A stretch of DNA of 64,000 nt, from NCBI GenBank assembly GCA_022394755.1, contig JAGFCA010000055.1, forward strand, positions 1 to 64,000, written 5' to 3'. Below the pieces are notes generated by a model. It did no database searches. It was not told where the DNA came from and saw nothing but the letters and a program-made list of their open reading frames with translations. Positions 28,381-37,483 of the stretch are shown piece after piece. The DNA comes from Candidatus Poribacteria bacterium (GTDB lineage: Bacteria > Poribacteria > WGA-4E > WGA-3G). Every line of letters begins with the position of its first letter. Position 1 is the first letter of the stretch. A program made the position numbers and the translations under genes.

Positions 28381-30017
28381 AACCCAATTGTTTCAAATTA
28401 ATCAGAATTCCTTCATTGATAATTGTCTTTTATTTAATTATTCTATTACTTATTCCAAACATAATATTTGCTGTTCCTAACCCACCATTGGATTTGCAGA
28501 GATGGGTTATGGATACACTTCGAAAACTTGAGATAACTGGAATTATTGATGGGTTCAATAGAAATTCTTTACCACTTTCTCGTTATGAAATAGCAAAGAT
28601 TCTTAATCAGACAGAAATTAAAATTAATTTAGGAGAAGTGACACCGTCTAAAATTGATAGTAAATTATTAGAAAAACTAAAACAAGAATTCAATAATGAA
28701 TTAGCTCATATCCCTATTCTTGATAAAGAATCTACAACAATACAAGACTCACGTCTAAGGGTAGATGGACAAATCAGAGGAACTGAGAAGTCTATTGCTC
28801 CTGCCATTCAGTCTGGTTTTCATTATTTTGTAGGTAATAAAAGAAACAATTTAACAATTTATTCAGAATTAGAAGTGTCGAATTTTGAACAAAAACAGGA
28901 CTATATAGAGAGTTATTTCCTGCCAAAATCAGACACTCTATTAAAATCGGCTGATCAAAGATATAAAAAATGGCATGCTGATTATGTTGTTGACTTCAAG
29001 CGGAGTTACCTTCAATACGGTATAAAAGCCTTTGAAAATACTGAATTTAATCTTTTAGTTGGTAGAGACTACATCTATTGGGGTACAAGTCCAAACTACT
29101 CCGTTGGAATATCGGATAACTCTCCTCCTTTTGAATTAATCAGACTAACTGGAATAATTCCATGTAAAGTAGGAACACTGAAGGCAACATCTTTCTCAGC
29201 ACAACTAAATTCAACATGGTATGACGATGGAACGAATCGCTATCTCGCAAAACGCTATATAAGTGCTCATCGACTTGATTATAAAGTAAATGATTGGATT
29301 GAAATTGGAATATCGGAGACTGTTCTATACGGTGGGGATACACAAACTGTAGATTGGCACTATCTTAACCCTATAATTCCTTATTATGCAGTTCAATATA
29401 ATGCTGTAAAGGATGATAATCTTATGTTAGCGTTTGATGGATCCATCAAACCAATTGTTGGTTTACGTCTTTATGGTGAGTGGCTTGCTGATGATTTTCA
29501 ATATCAAAGTGATTCAAATGATCCACATGCTGTAACATGGCTAATTGGTTTTGAATGGTATCCGAAACACCTAAAAAGAAAATTAGGTCTAAATTCAGAA
29601 TATGTTCGTGTAAATCGATGGACATATACACACCTGATTCCAGATAATCAATTTACACATTTCGGTACAATGATAGGTCATCCAATTGGAACAGATGCAG
29701 ATATATTCACAATTAGTTTATCATACGATGCTACATCCTCAACACGGATAATCACTCGCTATAGTCATCAACGAAATGGAGAGGCGAATGTGAAGGATCG
29801 TTATTACGGTGAGGACTATTTAAATATTCCATTCCCTTCAGGAATTGTTGAAAGCCTATCTGAGCTACGAATTGGGTTAAAGTATCAACCTAATTCAGTA
29901 TTTAATGGTTCATTGAACTATTCATGGCGTAATATAAGAAATGAAGCACACATTTCTAACAGTACTATACAACAGCATCGAATCGTTATACTGTTGGCCT
30001 ATGTATGGAGAAATTAA
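28377..30017 (+). CDS. Wzi-like outer-membrane beta-barrel (capsule assembly family)
   Basis: 546 residues with a signal peptide ending near 'IIFAVP'. The early part ('DTLRKLEITGIIDGFNRNSL') resembles the N-terminal region found before Wzi barrels, and 'GRDYIYWGTSPNYSVGISD' followed by 'PPFELIRLTG' is the family's most recognisable stretch. Alternating hydrophobic strands with aromatic ends run to the C-terminal 'HRIVILLAYVWRN', an outer-membrane barrel ending in an aromatic-rich strand. E. coli Wzi binds capsule at the cell surface; a role in surface polysaccharide or lipid handling is inferred here. Start overlaps the nadE stop by four bases. Confidence 0.8.
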   Translation: MKPNCFKLIRIPSLIIVFYLIILLLIPNIIFAVPNPPLDLQRWVMDTLRKLEITGIIDGFNRNSLPLSRYEIAKILNQTEIKINLGEVTPSKIDSKLLEKLKQEFNNELAHIPILDKESTTIQDSRLRVDGQIRGTEKSIAPAIQSGFHYFVGNKRNNLTIYSELEVSNFEQKQDYIESYFLPKSDTLLKSADQRYKKWHADYVVDFKRSYLQYGIKAFENTEFNLLVGRDYIYWGTSPNYSVGISDNSPPFELIRLTGIIPCKVGTLKATSFSAQLNSTWYDDGTNRYLAKRYISAHRLDYKVNDWIEIGISETVLYGGDTQTVDWHYLNPIIPYYAVQYNAVKDDNLMLAFDGSIKPIVGLRLYGEWLADDFQYQSDSNDPHAVTWLIGFEWYPKHLKRKLGLNSEYVRVNRWTYTHLIPDNQFTHFGTMIGHPIGTDADIFTISLSYDATSSTRIITRYSHQRNGEANVKDRYYGEDYLNIPFPSGIVESLSELRIGLKYQPNSVFNGSLNYSWRNIRNEAHISNSTIQQHRIVILLAYVWRN

Positions 30018-30032
30018 GGTGGACCATTATTC

Positions 30033-30722
30033 ATGCTCAAAATGAAAAAACGTCTATTTATCCGCATCTTAATCTCTTTGATTCTAATAGTTGGATTCAC
30101 TTTATTCGTTCGTGATTTGGCTGGAATACGACTATTGACTTCTACACCAAAAATTCTTAAGTATCGTCCTATCATTCAAAAACACGCTTCAAAACAGAAA
30201 TTGGATTGGCGACTAATTACAGCATTAATAATTCAAGAGTCTGGTTTTAATGAAAAAGCTGTAAGTTCTGCAGGGGCAAAAGGTCTAACACAACTAATGC
30301 CTGAAACAGCGAAAGAGCTTGGAGTTTCTGATCCATTTCATTCTGAAAATTGTATTGAAGCTGGTACACGCTATCTTCGTAGTCTTTACGATCTATATCC
30401 AAATAGTTATCATCCTGATCGTATTCGCATTGCCTTAGCATGCTATAATGGTGGTCGTGGTCATATTCAGGATGCACAAGAAATTGCGATTCATAAACAT
30501 GCTAATCCTTATTCATGGAATTCACTCAGTAGCAGTATTAGTTTGCTTTCTAAAAAAAACAGAGAACTTCATATGGAAATATGGGGAGAGAGTATTCCTC
30601 CCCACGGTTATTTTGAGGGATTTCTTGAAACACAATCCTATGTTGAAAAGGTGATGCTTTACTACGAAAGGCTTTGTTATATATCAGATTTGGTCAAAAA
30701 ACTAAATTTCATTACAACTTAA
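30033..30722 (+). CDS. Lytic transglycosylase (SLT/MltC-E-like)
   Basis: 229 residues. One N-terminal membrane-spanning or signal segment (residues 8-30), then the SLT goose-lysozyme-like domain: 'LITALIIQESGFNEKAVSSA' with the catalytic Glu in 'QESGF', 'GAKGLTQLMPETAKELG', and 'LACYNGGRGHI', the three standard motifs. It would cleave peptidoglycan to 1,6-anhydromuramyl products. AAGGTGG lies 12 bases before the ATG; a second in-frame ATG is at 30042. It closes the envelope cluster and overlaps the convergent gene by four bases. Confidence 0.9.
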   Translation: MLKMKKRLFIRILISLILIVGFTLFVRDLAGIRLLTSTPKILKYRPIIQKHASKQKLDWRLITALIIQESGFNEKAVSSAGAKGLTQLMPETAKELGVSDPFHSENCIEAGTRYLRSLYDLYPNSYHPDRIRIALACYNGGRGHIQDAQEIAIHKHANPYSWNSLSSSISLLSKKNRELHMEIWGESIPPHGYFEGFLETQSYVEKVMLYYERLCYISDLVKKLNFITT

Positions 30723-31843
30723 TTTTCTTCTATCGCTTCGACATTGGCACGAGGTAGAGTTATTTTTTTCCCATCATCAAATTCAACTTCCAAGACACGT
30801 ACTTCAGCTTCTGTTTCAAGTTTTTGCAACCCAATTGGTAATTCAGTAACACTTCCCAGTTTGCCAAAGTATGGTTCTCTAATAACTCTGACAGGGCTAC
30901 CTATATCTAATGTACTTACACTGATTTCATTAGGTGGGGTTTCACCATGTGATATATGAGGAATTAGAATCTCAGGACGGACAACACCTGCACGTATTTG
31001 AGTAGCACCATTAATAGATGTTTTCATTCCAACACATGCTTTTAATATTTCAAAAGTACGGTCTGCCATTGCAATTGTTCCAAATCCTTCTGTAATTACA
31101 AGAGTTATTCCAAGTTCTTCAGAACCAGTTATAGCGACTCCGAGTTCATAGCCAAGTAATTTTCGTAAATCACCATCATCAATACCGCCAGCAATGACAC
31201 CTTTAACACCAATTTCTACTGCTTTCATAATAGTTTCATTAGATACAAAAGAACCGCCTACCAGAATTTGATCTTTATGTACGGGTAATATATGCTCAAC
31301 GGTTAATATCTCATTAGGAGAATCAACAACCACAGCTAAGTTTCCAATTGTCTCCCCTCCAATTCCAAAAATACCTTGAATATATGTTCCATAAGATTCG
31401 ATGGTGACCCCCTCATTAGGCACTATTTCGGTGACCGTTCCATCCAAATATGCTTTTACTTCAACAGGAATTGGGGGTTCACGCAAAATTACCTGTCCAG
31501 TTACATCAGATATTGATTCTATTACACCGTCAATCGGGGATCGAGCATGCGACTTGAAAAGTCCGAAAAGACCTTTTGTAGAAGCAATGATCTCATCCTT
31601 TAAAACCTGCTCAGAAGGGGATTTTACCATATTCTCTTCTATTTCGTTTGGAGTCAAACTCAAAAGATTTGCTATATTCACCAATTGAACATTCCCAGGT
31701 AAATCGGCTTTAGCAACCACATCCTCAGCCTTTACTGTAGAACCTACTTCAACAACCACCTCTCCCTCAAGTGGTAGACGACGGTTCTTTTCTATTATTA
31801 TTCCTTCTGTGACCTTTAGTCCAGGTGTATATGCATGTGCCAT
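30719..31843 (-). CDS. Conserved protein with barrel-sandwich segments and KOW-like end
   Basis: 374 residues, no signal peptide or membrane segment. Residues 14-62 ('VEVGSTVKAEDVVAKADLPG') and ~100-150 ('ARSPIDGVIESISDVTGQVI', 'YLDGTVTEIVPNEG') read like hammerhead/barrel-sandwich halves as in biotinyl-lipoyl or RnfC N-terminal domains, but without a modifiable Lys-Met-Lys. The middle is Gly-rich alternating beta/alpha ('GVKGVIAGGIDDGDLRKLLG'). The last ~60 residues ('GSPVRVIREPYFGKLGSVTE') look like a KOW motif of nucleic-acid-binding proteins. SD TGAGGAT precedes the ATG. I do not know its function; the combination is unusual. Confidence 0.6.
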   Translation of the reverse strand: MAHAYTPGLKVTEGIIIEKNRRLPLEGEVVVEVGSTVKAEDVVAKADLPGNVQLVNIANLLSLTPNEIEENMVKSPSEQVLKDEIIASTKGLFGLFKSHARSPIDGVIESISDVTGQVILREPPIPVEVKAYLDGTVTEIVPNEGVTIESYGTYIQGIFGIGGETIGNLAVVVDSPNEILTVEHILPVHKDQILVGGSFVSNETIMKAVEIGVKGVIAGGIDDGDLRKLLGYELGVAITGSEELGITLVITEGFGTIAMADRTFEILKACVGMKTSINGATQIRAGVVRPEILIPHISHGETPPNEISVSTLDIGSPVRVIREPYFGKLGSVTELPIGLQKLETEAEVRVLEVEFDDGKKITLPRANVEAIEEN

Positions 31844-31986
31844 TAAATATCCTCAATATTAATGTTATGTTATAAGTGGAAGTTGGAATCTATAAAAACA
31901 TTACATATTATAACACTAAATTAATCCTTTCTGTAATTGTTTTTGTTTTATGGTAAAATATATCAAAATCATGAATAGGTATAATT

Positions 31987-32835
31987 ATGTCAACTGAAAG
32001 AAAATACTATAACACAAATAAAATAATGCCGACAACAGAACAACTTGATGAAATGGGACGTGTTCTTAAATTCTTTCCAAGTGATACTAAACATCCAGAC
32101 ACACTATCTATACAACAAATCTCAGAATTCAACAGATTAGGTTATATAAATAAAATAAAAATCTTTAATGAAACTGAGATAGACCAACATCGTCAATACT
32201 TTGATTCTTTATTACACGATGTTTTATCTCAAGGGGGAAGTAGCTACTCAATTATTTCCGCACATATGAAATTCGGTAATGTTTATGATCTCCTTAAGCA
32301 TCCCAGAATAGTATCTTGTGTAAGAGATATACTTGGTGAAGATGTGATAGGATGGGGTGCACACTATTTCTGTAAAATGCCAAAAGATAACAAAACCGTT
32401 GGATGGCATCAAGATGCAGGGTACTGGCCTTTAACTCCTTCAAAAACTATAACAGTTTGGCTTGCTATTGATGATGCAACTATTGAAAATGGTGCTATGC
32501 GTTTCGTAGCAGGATCTCATAACTCAGGACATTTAATTTCAAGACAAAGCGATCCAAATGAAAATAGTGTATTGGGTCAAATCGTTGAAAATGTGGAACA
32601 GTATGGAGATATCGTTGAAAATGAATTGAAGGCAGGAGAGATTTCAATTCATACAGACCTATTATTACATGGGTCTAAAGCTAATCCTTCATCCAATCGT
32701 CGTTGTGGTCTTACTTTACGCTACTGTACACCGGATGTCCAAGCATCATTTAGATGGGATAGAGAAGGGGTCGTTGTAAGTGGAATTGATAAAACTGGAC
32801 AATGGGGGAATCCTGCACGGCCATATAACGATTAA
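31987..32835 (+). CDS. Phytanoyl-CoA dioxygenase (PhyH) family oxygenase
   Basis: 282 residues. Iron ligands His141-x-Asp143 ('GWHQDAGYW') and His228 ('DLLLHGSKAN'), with the 2-oxoglutarate Arg at 238/239 ('SNRRCGLTLRY'). 'TVWLAIDDATIENGAMRFVA' followed by 'GSH' is the classical family strand, a closer match to canonical PhyH than the gene at 15597. It would hydroxylate an unknown metabolite. SD AGGTA lies before the ATG. It stands alone, convergent with a 2-hydroxyacid dehydrogenase gene. Confidence 0.93.
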   Translation: MSTERKYYNTNKIMPTTEQLDEMGRVLKFFPSDTKHPDTLSIQQISEFNRLGYINKIKIFNETEIDQHRQYFDSLLHDVLSQGGSSYSIISAHMKFGNVYDLLKHPRIVSCVRDILGEDVIGWGAHYFCKMPKDNKTVGWHQDAGYWPLTPSKTITVWLAIDDATIENGAMRFVAGSHNSGHLISRQSDPNENSVLGQIVENVEQYGDIVENELKAGEISIHTDLLLHGSKANPSSNRRCGLTLRYCTPDVQASFRWDREGVVVSGIDKTGQWGNPARPYND

Positions 32836-32915
32836 TGCGAGGTGTAGTGGTAGTTCTTACTCAGAATATTCTCTCATATACTCTTCGGATAACATTATTT
32901 ACTTGAGATAATTAA

Positions 32916-33932
32916 TTACCTTAGCTTAACACGCAATTTCGGACTATCTACCACTTCTCTGTTTACAATCCACTGCGGTAATTCGCCAGATGCTACATTG
33001 ATTATACTTTGACAAGCACTTTTTCCATTCAATTCAAAACACTCATCTGTCCAACATATACTGTGTGGTGTAACTATTACGTTATCTAAACCTAATAGTG
33101 GATCATCATCCTGAATAGGTTCAATTTCAAACACATCAAGACCCGCCCCTTGAATTCGATTGTTAGCCAGTACATCTGTAAGTGCCTTTTGGTCTACAAT
33201 CGGTCCACGTGCTGTGTTAATCAAATACGAAGTCGGTTTCATCATACTAAGATATTTTTCATTAATTAATCCTCGTGTATCCTCTGTTAATGGACAACAT
33301 ACACATACGAAATCGGCAGTAGACATTAATGTTTCTAAGTCCACTATTTCTGCTTCTACATCTGTTGCATCTTCTGAATTGACAAATGGATCGTATGTAA
33401 TATGGTTCATACCAAAAGGTTTGGCGAGTTTAAAAGTCTCTTTCCCAATATTACCCATACCAACAAGACCAAGAGTTCTCCCTACCAAACCCATTCCCAT
33501 ATAATCTTGTTTATCCTCCCATCTGCCTTCACGTGTTAAACGATCTTTGATCAATAATTGATGGCTTAATGAAAGTATGAATGTCATGATTGATGTTGCA
33601 ACTGGTCTTCGCACACCATCTGGAGCAATCGTAAGTAAAACTCCATTTTCAGTACATGCATCTACATCAACCTTATCATAACCTACACCAAATCTGGCGA
33701 TAATACTTAACTTTTCTGCACCAATAAATGTCTTTTCAGTAATAGCCGCACCTAAAACAAGAAGGGCATCATAGTCTCTTACCTGTTCACCAGTTAAATG
33801 AGATGTGTTATCGGCAATATATTCCCACTCCAAACCTACTTTATCAAATAGTGTCCCTGCAATATTATCTAAATCTGAACTTCCATCAGGTTTTACAAAG
33901 TCACGAGTAATACCAACTTTAAAATTCATCAT
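32916..33932 (-). CDS. D-isomer-specific 2-hydroxyacid dehydrogenase (phosphoglycerate dehydrogenase-like)
   Basis: About 338 residues from 'MMNFKVGITRDF'. The NAD-binding Rossmann motif is 'LGLVGMGNIGKETFKLA'; catalytic residues are the Arg in 'NTARGPIVDQKAL', the Glu in 'DVFEIEPI', and the His in 'VTPHSICW', all present. It lacks an ACT domain, so it is more likely a glyoxylate/hydroxypyruvate-type or sugar-acid reductase than a regulated SerA. The open frame extends to 34037, but that would overlap the upstream gene's end by 83 bases; the paired ATGs at 33932/33929 follow AGGTG/AAGAGA, so I start there. Confidence 0.88.
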   Translation of the reverse strand: MMNFKVGITRDFVKPDGSSDLDNIAGTLFDKVGLEWEYIADNTSHLTGEQVRDYDALLVLGAAITEKTFIGAEKLSIIARFGVGYDKVDVDACTENGVLLTIAPDGVRRPVATSIMTFILSLSHQLLIKDRLTREGRWEDKQDYMGMGLVGRTLGLVGMGNIGKETFKLAKPFGMNHITYDPFVNSEDATDVEAEIVDLETLMSTADFVCVCCPLTEDTRGLINEKYLSMMKPTSYLINTARGPIVDQKALTDVLANNRIQGAGLDVFEIEPIQDDDPLLGLDNVIVTPHSICWTDECFELNGKSACQSIINVASGELPQWIVNREVVDSPKLRVKLR

Positions 33933-33954
33933 TCTCTTAACTACACCTTTGCGT

Positions 33955-35673
33955 TTAATTTGATTCAAACGATAGATTTCTGAGATATTTCCATCCGGAT
34001 GGTGAAAGTTTAACATTCCTAACATTATGATTAGCAACTAATAACCGTTGCCCATGAACTAATGGTACCCAAGGAACATCCCTATGAAAAATAGCTTGTG
34101 CTTTTTTATACAACTCAATCCGTTCAGCTCTACTTATATTGATTCTTGCTTGATCAATTAATTCCTGCATCTCATCACTTCTATAAAATGAGATATTCAA
34201 TGCTGGTTTTTCAGCAGTATGTTGACTAAGGAGATAATAGAAAAAATTATCTGGGTCAGCACTCGCAATCCAACCAAACATAGCCATTTCATGTTCACCA
34301 TTTTGAATTTTATCAAGATATGTTTGCCAGTCATGGCTCATAATTTTTGCTTGAATACCTATTTTACTTAAATCAGATTTAATTTCCTCTGCAAAAGCAA
34401 AACCATCAGGGATGTAAGGCCGAGGGATAGGAAGTGCCCAAAGTGTAGTATCAAAACCATCTGGAAAACCCGCTTCAGCAAGCAACTGTTTAGCATGGTG
34501 AGGATCATATGGGTAATCTATGATTGAATTGTCATAACCCCATAACGATGGTGGAATAGGATTTTTTGCTGGTATTCCCGTACCTCTATATAGACTTTCA
34601 ACTATTTTAGACTTGTTTATAGCATGATTTATTGCCAAACGAACCTTTAAATTATCGAAAGGTGGTTTATCCAAATTCATTGCCAAATATCCTATATTCA
34701 AACTTGGTTTCATGTAGAGTCTTAAATTAGGATCTTCAAGTATTATAATTAGTTCGATTGGATTTGGAAATTCCATTACATGAATATTTCCTTTTTGAAG
34801 TTCAATAAGACGTTTGGAATTATCAGGTATAGATCTAAAGATGAACCTATCAATTGAAGGTTTACCTGTCCAATGTTCAGAATTCGCTGTCAGTTCTATT
34901 TTTCCATTCTTATGCCATTTATCAAATTTATATGGACCTGTACCTACAGGATTCATTGCAAAATCATTACCAAAACGGTTGACAGCAGCCATACTTACAA
35001 TAGAATTTTCTATGCTTGCAAGAAAACTGAGAAATGGGGCATAAGGAGATTTTAATTGAATCTGTACTGTAAATTCATCTAATGTAGTAATAGAGTCTAC
35101 AAAATCGCTCAGAAAACTACTTGTCTGGACATTAGGACGTAGTAAAGAAAAAACAACGGTGTCCGCATTAAGTTGGGAACCATCATGGAATTTGACATCC
35201 TGACGTATATTAAACATCCATGTTAATCCATCCAATGTATTTTCCCATGATGTAGCTAAAGCAGGTTCTATATCTGTCGTCTCTCCCTTGTATTGTACAA
35301 GTGTATCAAAGATCATATCACAAACCTTAGCAGATTCACCATCAAGGACTCTCGATGGATCAAGTGTTACAGAATCTCCACCTCGACCAAATATTAATGT
35401 CTTCTGATGTTGTGATTCAACACTTCCAAACATTGAAACCACATATACAAGATCCAATATATTAATAACCCCATCTCCATTTACATCAGGGTTAACTTCC
35501 TTAATTGTTTCAAGATTACTACCGATATATTTAGCAACGACTGTTAAGTCGAGAATATCAATAATACCGTCTTTATTGACATCAGCATCTCCACTGGCTT
35601 CTTGAGTACATATTGGTATAACCAGTAGTAGTATAACGATAACTTTAATAATATGAGATGTATTCTGAATCAT
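33955..35673 (-). CDS. Family-5 solute-binding protein with N-terminal dockerin domain
   Basis: 572 residues in three parts: signal peptide (to about residue 24); a type I dockerin at residues 29-84, with two calcium loops Asp31-x-Asn33-x-Asp35-Gly36 and Asp63-x-Asn65-x-Asp67-Gly68, each followed by 'ILDL'; then a complete oligopeptide/nickel-type extracellular solute-binding domain (SBP_bac_5) starting at 'LIFGRGGDSVTLDPSRVLDG'. The binding domain is clearly paralogous to the next upstream gene, which has no dockerin. TTTAGGAAAG precedes the ATG, two bases after the upstream stop. No permease or ATPase gene is adjacent, and no cohesin is visible in this window. Confidence 0.9.
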   Translation of the reverse strand: MIQNTSHIIKVIVILLLVIPICTQEASGDADVNKDGIIDILDLTVVAKYIGSNLETIKEVNPDVNGDGVINILDLVYVVSMFGSVESQHQKTLIFGRGGDSVTLDPSRVLDGESAKVCDMIFDTLVQYKGETTDIEPALATSWENTLDGLTWMFNIRQDVKFHDGSQLNADTVVFSLLRPNVQTSSFLSDFVDSITTLDEFTVQIQLKSPYAPFLSFLASIENSIVSMAAVNRFGNDFAMNPVGTGPYKFDKWHKNGKIELTANSEHWTGKPSIDRFIFRSIPDNSKRLIELQKGNIHVMEFPNPIELIIILEDPNLRLYMKPSLNIGYLAMNLDKPPFDNLKVRLAINHAINKSKIVESLYRGTGIPAKNPIPPSLWGYDNSIIDYPYDPHHAKQLLAEAGFPDGFDTTLWALPIPRPYIPDGFAFAEEIKSDLSKIGIQAKIMSHDWQTYLDKIQNGEHEMAMFGWIASADPDNFFYYLLSQHTAEKPALNISFYRSDEMQELIDQARINISRAERIELYKKAQAIFHRDVPWVPLVHGQRLLVANHNVRNVKLSPSGWKYLRNLSFESN

Positions 35674-35675
35674 AT

Positions 35676-37325
35676 TTACTTTCCTAAAGTAATATTTTTA
35701 AAATATTTCCAATTCAATGGATGTAGTTGAAGGTGTTCTACTCTCTTATTGATAACTAACACTTGTTGAGCATGTGCTAAAGGAACCCATGGTATATCTT
35801 GATGAAATAAATTCTGTGCTTTTTTATATAAGGCTATACGTTGGTCATTATCTGATATATTTCTTGCTTTCTCCAAAATCTGTTGCATTTCATCACTCTT
35901 ATAGAATGAGATATTTCCTGCTGGTTTCTCTGCGGAGGATTTACTTAAAAGGAAATATAGAAAATTATCAGGATCCCCAAAGTCAGCACTCCATCCCAAC
36001 ATTGCCATATCATGCTCTCCATATTTCGTTTTCTCAAGATATGTACCCCAATCATAGGTAACTATATTAGCTTTAATACCTATTTCTCGAAGTTCAGATT
36101 GTAAAACTTCTGCAAGAGCTCTACCATCCGGAATGTATGGTCGTGGAACTGGTAATGCCCATAATGTTGTCTCGAAACCGTTAGGGTATCCCGCCTTAGT
36201 TAAGAGTTCTTTGGCAAGTTTAGGGTTATGTTCGTAATCTTCAATAGAGTCATCATAACTCCATAATGTTGGGGGAATTGGGTTTTTTGCTGGTATACCC
36301 AATCCTTGGTAAAGGTGTTCAATAATTACCGATTTATTGATCGCATGATTAATTGCTAAACGGACATTGTGATTGTCGAAGGGTGGTTTTTCCATATTCA
36401 AAGCTAAATACCCTACACTCATACCTGGTTGCGATAACAACTCAAGGGAGTCATCATCACGTATCTGTTCTAAATCATCAGGATTTGGAAATTCCATTGC
36501 ATGTAAATTTCCTTGTTGAAGTTCGATGAGTCTAACTGAGTTATCAGGAATCGATAAGAATATGACTCTATCTAAATTAGGCCTACCACCCCAATAGTTT
36601 TCATTCGCTTTTAATACTATTTTGTCTCCTCTGTCCCATTGTTGAAAAATGAATGGACCAGTTCCTACAGGATGATTAGAATAATTATTACCTTTCTCTT
36701 TTACAGCAGTAGGACTGACAATCGAAAATGGTGTAATTGCTATAGCATTAAGAAAGGGGGCATAGGGGGAATTCAGGGTGATTTTAACTGTAAAATCATC
36801 AATTGAGACAATTTCATCAACTATTTCTGCTAATCCGGTTGCTACCCAATAAGTATATGATCCTTCGACATTATGATAAGGATGGTTCTTATCATGTTGT
36901 CTATTTAGACTAAATAGTACTGCTTCTGCATTAAAAGGGGTACCATCGTGAAATGTAACACCCTTTCTTAAAGAGAATGTCCATGACAGGCCATCTTCTG
37001 AACTCTCCCATTTTGTAGCCAATCCAGGCTCAATTTCAGTGCTACCATCTTTGTAATGTATTAATGTATCGTATATATTATCACATACCTTGAAGGATTC
37101 ACCGTCTTCCTCAAGTGCTGGATCTAAGCCGACAGAATCACCACCTCTTCCAAATAAAAAAGTTCCTCCTTGTTGATGTGAATCTGCAATTGCAGTATTT
37201 AAAAATAAGGTAAAAGTGAAAAAATATAATAATATAATTAAATATTGCAGGGTATATTTTGTAAACTCAAGTGATAATAATTTTCCTGACTTCATTTGTT
37301 CTACATCTACTGATTTAATATACAT
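35676..37325 (-). CDS. Family-5 extracellular solute-binding protein (peptide/nickel ABC transporter type)
   Basis: 549 residues. An unusually long N terminus precedes the hydrophobic export segment ('LQYLIILLYFFTFTLFLN'), after which the mature domain starts 'FLFGRGGDSVGLDPALEEDG'. Signature stretch 'ATKWESSEDGLSWTFSLRKG' followed by 'VTFHDGTPFNAE' is diagnostic of SBP_bac_5. CGGGAGAAAG directly precedes the ATG at 37325, supporting the long form; an internal ATG at 37295 would give a more normal signal peptide. It is tandemly duplicated with the dockerin-bearing copy (near-identical blocks such as 'NSVRLIELQQGN' versus 'NSKRLIELQKGN'). The ligand is probably a peptide or glycan fragment. 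Confidence 0.92.
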   Translation of the reverse strand: MYIKSVDVEQMKSGKLLSLEFTKYTLQYLIILLYFFTFTLFLNTAIADSHQQGGTFLFGRGGDSVGLDPALEEDGESFKVCDNIYDTLIHYKDGSTEIEPGLATKWESSEDGLSWTFSLRKGVTFHDGTPFNAEAVLFSLNRQHDKNHPYHNVEGSYTYWVATGLAEIVDEIVSIDDFTVKITLNSPYAPFLNAIAITPFSIVSPTAVKEKGNNYSNHPVGTGPFIFQQWDRGDKIVLKANENYWGGRPNLDRVIFLSIPDNSVRLIELQQGNLHAMEFPNPDDLEQIRDDDSLELLSQPGMSVGYLALNMEKPPFDNHNVRLAINHAINKSVIIEHLYQGLGIPAKNPIPPTLWSYDDSIEDYEHNPKLAKELLTKAGYPNGFETTLWALPVPRPYIPDGRALAEVLQSELREIGIKANIVTYDWGTYLEKTKYGEHDMAMLGWSADFGDPDNFLYFLLSKSSAEKPAGNISFYKSDEMQQILEKARNISDNDQRIALYKKAQNLFHQDIPWVPLAHAQQVLVINKRVEHLQLHPLNWKYFKNITLGK

Positions 37326-37394
37326 CTTTCTCCCGATTATATATGAAAAAAATTAACAGTAATATTATATTTTAAAATCAGGTATGTCAAGTCA

Positions 37395-37421
37395 ATTCTA
37401 TAGAATATAGAATCTTCTATA
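37395..37421. promoter_or_regulatory. Nested TATAGAA/TTCTATA palindromes, operator-like
   Basis: ATTCTATAGAAT (37395-37406) is a perfect 12-base palindrome; directly next to it TATAGAA-TC-TTCTATA (37406-37421) is a second inverted repeat of the same heptamer. Four half-sites are thus packed into 27 bases, about 70-95 bases upstream of the binding-protein start at 37325. This is the geometry of a cooperative repressor site. Chance occurrence in AT-rich DNA is possible. Confidence 0.5.
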
Positions 37422-37451
37422 TTTACAGTGGATAGTATATAAATAGATAGT

Positions 37452-37483
37452 AAACCTATTTTAATTCTAATAAAAATAGGTTT
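37452..37483. repeat. Hairpin with 11-bp stem
   Basis: AAACCTATTTT (37452-37462) pairs exactly with AAAATAGGTTT (37473-37483) across a 10-base loop. Both flanking genes point away, so it does not terminate either. It may lie in a 5' leader or be a regulator site. Confidence 0.65.

Noticed and set aside
33160-33504. 114-codon plus-strand frame over the hydroxyacid dehydrogenase gene
   Set aside because: Shadow of a well-supported minus-strand enzyme with complete Rossmann and catalytic motifs.
33955-37325. A complete peptide/nickel ABC transporter operon
   Set aside because: Only two binding proteins are present; no DppB/C-type permease or ATPase genes are adjacent.
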